From Phylloscopus collybita (lineage: Eukaryota > Chordata > Aves > Passeriformes > Phylloscopidae): a DNA stretch of 64,000 nt. The position numbers and the translations under genes are program-made. The stretch's first letter is position 1; each line of letters begins with the position of its first letter. Of this stretch, positions 60,759 to 64,000 are shown one piece after another. The notes beneath the pieces are model-generated. The model was not told the DNA's origin. It searched no databases and was given only the letters and a program-made list of their open reading frames with translations. Where the stretch lies: positions 10,536,001 through 10,600,000 of the forward strand of contig JAJNNQ010000002.1 in NCBI GenBank assembly GCA_027886175.1, written 5' to 3'.

Positions 60759-63700
60759 TCTCTGAAATATTCCACAGGTGGAAATAGTCTGTAGGTTGAT
60801 GTCTGGTGCTGTTATTGACAATAGATCCCCTCAGATTTTGGAAAGAAAGCAATCACCACTCTGAGTGGAAGAAAACAGTATCTCTCTTGGGTCAGATAGG
60901 TGGAGACTGTTCTTTTCTCTTTTGGCCTTCTTAGTGGTAGGGATAAAACATCCTTCTTAGAATCACTTGGAAGATTTCTTTAGTAAAAAAGTTACTTGTA
61001 AAGCTCTTAATCATGCCTCATGGCCTTCTGTAGTTGGAAATTTAGTCTTGTATCTCAAGGATTATCTCTCCTATAGGCTGATGATGAATATTTGGTCTAT
61101 GATGTTACTGCTGTGTTGTGCAGAGGAGGAAGCTTCTAAAGTTGATGTTGACTGAAGTTACTTCTTCCCTTTTCAGGGAAGTGGACTCAGAGGCCTGCAA
61201 GGCACTATCCAGACCAATGCTCATGTGTCCTATTTGGTGATAGGAAAATGTTTAATGTGACTTTGAGTTAGTATTTTATCATTGGAAATACTTATGAATT
61301 GTGATCTTTCAACTAAAATGTTATCTTAGAGGTCCTGAATATTTTTAATGGGAACTTTGACATTGAGGTTCTCAACTTAGTTTTAAGGTTTAGATATTTA
61401 TTGTAAATTGCTAGAAATTGAACCTGGAAATAACCTAAATTTTAATACTTTGGCATAAGGAAACTCATGAATGATTCACTTCATGTTTAATTTCATTTCA
61501 ATGAATGTTCAGTAATGAAGTTTATGTACTTGAAAAGGAAGTGTGACATAAGGTAAACAGATTGTTGCAAAAGAAATTACTACAGGTCTGGTCCAACTCT
61601 CATTAAATCGTGGAAACTTTCCAAATAGGAGTAGGATGAGCCCACAATAGCATAAATCCAGACTGAAGTCAGTGGGCCTACTTTGGATTCACACAAGAAA
61701 AGTGAGACTGCAACTTCATTCCCAGTGTTTAGCAGCTGTAGAACAAAGCAGGCACGGATGTTGCACCTTAGGTGGAGTTTTGCCCCGTCACAGTGATTCA
61801 CAGCTATCCCACTTAGTCACTGAGGGAGCTCATCATCAGTGCAAACACACTTTCCCCGGTGTTTGCTGAGGCAATCAGCATGGCAGTGACTAATTTCCTT
61901 TGTGAGTCTGGGTCCCACTGCTGTCAGGAGGCAAGGGTGGAAAAGCAGCAAAATTATAGAAGTTAACTTTTGCACACATAATGAGTAATAAACTCAAAGG
62001 ATTGGACTCCAGAGAAAGTGGTTACTTGGGGAAACTGGTGAATCCCACTTGACCATTGGAAAAAAAAAACTACCAAAAAATAACCCAGCAAAACTATATG
62101 GGAGAAAAATTTATTATATGTTTTAAGCAGGAAGTAATAAAGCAAACAGTATAAATAGAGCTGATAAGCAAACAGTCTCAGTCTAACCACAGCACTTTAG
62201 TAAATCCCATTAGGCAACTATTTTCACCTTGAAGCAACTGAGTGTTTTAAAAGCACTCAAGTTTTATTGAAGGCAAACAGGACTTGGGCTTTTAGATTAG
62301 TCAGGATTTCTCAGAAATTCTACCCACCAGGCTTACCTTAGAAAAGATTTAAAGTTTTGCATGGAGTCCTATAAATCAGAGTAATGTAGAACTTCAAGAC
62401 ACATCAAGAGAAATTGTATCAGGCATCCCCAAACAAAAAGACCCGGAGGAAAGCTCAATATCAATGCCCTCAAAGACATTTTAGACATATATTTAACTGT
62501 GATGTTACAATTAAACTCCTGAAACTTGCTTTTAAGCCTGTAAACACCATGCTCAGCACTCAAACATGACAGCAGAAAGTCATGTCAGTGCACTGTTTTG
62601 ATTTTCTCTGGTATTCTTGGAAGTAAGCTGTTTCAGACCCAGCATAATTTCTCCTAACTCTGGAAATGTAATGGACTGCCTACATATGCAATCTTGTTTC
62701 TATGGTTTCTCCTTAGGAACAGAGTGAGGGTTAATTACACATCTCCATATTTTCCATTTGCTACACAAGCAAATGGGTAGATGACAGCATGGTGCCCTAT
62801 GCTCCTGGGAGGGTTTCCACAAATAAGCATACAAAACATGCATGTTGGACGAGTTCATGCTGAAATTAAATATGTAAGGAAATATCATATCATAAGAACT
62901 GCCATCTGGAACTTATCATCCTAAGAATTTCACTCTCTTCCATGTATTTCACATAGTAGGTATGGTGAGGGGTTTTGCTTCTATACTTACTAGTTTAGTA
63001 GAAAATCTAAAAATCTCTCAGTGGATTGGAAAACCTCAGAAATTTAAAAAGTCCCAGTGTATGAATCAGCATAAGGGGCTTTTGTAAAAAAACAGATATG
63101 TTCATATACACATTTAAAATAAAAAGCATGACCACAATTCAATTCAAATGTTGAATTTAACAGGAATTAATATAATCTAATTCACTAATAGTGAATATTT
63201 ACTATAAATCTTGTTTAGCTACTGAAATGTTTTACCTCTGGGTTGGGTGTAATTGATTTTTGAGACCTAGTATTTTCCAACACCTTTTATACACTATCTG
63301 TTCAACACTGATGATGAGATTTCTGTAAGTTTTCATTAAAACACCTGGGTATGGTCTTGCAGATGGTTTTATACTGGAATACTATTTTAGTCATATTTGC
63401 CTTTCCATGGATGGGTGGTTTATATTCCTTCAGTGTCTTACTGAACATGTCCATGAGAGTCATGCTTTGCCAATTTTTGTAAGTTCCCGTCTCATGTTCA
63501 TAAGTATGGTATGCATGAATCACCAAAGATTACAAGCTACAATGAGGGTTTCTAAAGAAACTTCATTCAGGACATGCATCTGGTCCCAAGGACATGAATT
63601 CTCCAAAGAAAACACTCTGAACCTGGGATAGTTATACTGTATTGGTTGTAGGAGGGCTTAGCCTCTGCATGCCACTCATCTTGGTTGTTGATTCACAGAT

Positions 63701-64000
63701 ATAATCCTTCTAAAGAAAGAATTTATTAGAATTATACTACTGGTAATTTAGATGCAAGAAAACTGCTTGTGTGCTGTAAAACTCAGGTCATATGAGGAAA
63801 AAAAAACTGGCTTAGATGCCAGGCATTTATTATACCCCACTTATGTCCATCTCTTCCACAGGGGTTCACAGCTGCTAACACAGTGAGGCAGCATGAAGTC
63901 CTGAAGAGAGAATGTATTTCAGAATACATTTCCTGCTTGGACCAAGTGCTTATCTGATAGTTGCAGCTGGCTGTCTTTAAGATATGGGGAATCAGTGTCA

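Larger units (their letters stand above)
45291..64000. other. Non-coding AT-rich stretch, candidate exons only
   Basis: No recognisable gene, RNA gene or further CR1 copy. Exon-like segments at 45461-45575, 47420-47838, 48503-48574 and 58651-58970 are listed separately. The second copy of the dispersed repeat is at 54181-54241. Simple sequence includes an 8-bp tandem repeat (55707-55735), a short (AT)n (55512-55525), poly-T/C at 60690-60758 and numerous A/T runs. GC-elevated patches near 54960-55330 and 58690-58910 contain no protein I recognise. Confidence 0.65.

Overview
The window is AT-rich vertebrate nuclear DNA, almost certainly from a bird. The diagnostic evidence is four CR1 (chicken repeat 1) non-LTR retrotransposon fragments. 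One keeps the CR1 3' end with its ATTCTATG-type terminus, and another matches the deep CR1-L-like lineage shared by birds, crocodilians and turtles. There are no bacterial operons, rRNA or tRNA genes, CRISPR arrays or phage genes. I could not recognise any exon of a known protein-coding gene, so the window is best read as intergenic sequence or the interior of a very large intron. I cannot name the locus.

Layout. 1-8731: unique AT-rich sequence with a 19-base C run, a long G/T tract and short microsatellites. 8732-9228: a plus-strand CR1 3' end, decayed. 9229-21267: unique sequence holding two of the more interesting non-repeat segments, a CpG-bearing block with a near-ideal minus-strand exon signature (17021-17092) and a block with an RFX-type X-box (about 18280-18420). 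21268-21450: a pyrimidine tract of roughly 180 bases. 21641-22345: a very old CR1-L-like reverse-transcriptase fragment. 28722-28869: a third CR1 3' end from another subfamily. 36720-37200: a GC-elevated island of unknown nature. 41261-41430: a purine/G-rich segment. 44478-45290: a minus-strand CR1 whose last 201 ORF2 codons are still open. 47420-47838 and 58651-58970: plus-strand stretches with exon-like signals, the second followed by a poly(A) signal. 43910-43970 and 54181-54241: two copies of a roughly 61-base dispersed repeat I cannot classify.

There is no gene set whose members can be said to work together. The biology visible here is retrotransposon history (at least three CR1 lineages of clearly different decay), simple-repeat expansion, and a few candidate exons and regulatory blocks that need conservation or RNA data. 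Splice-like signals arise often by chance in 64 kb on two strands, so all exon calls carry low confidence.
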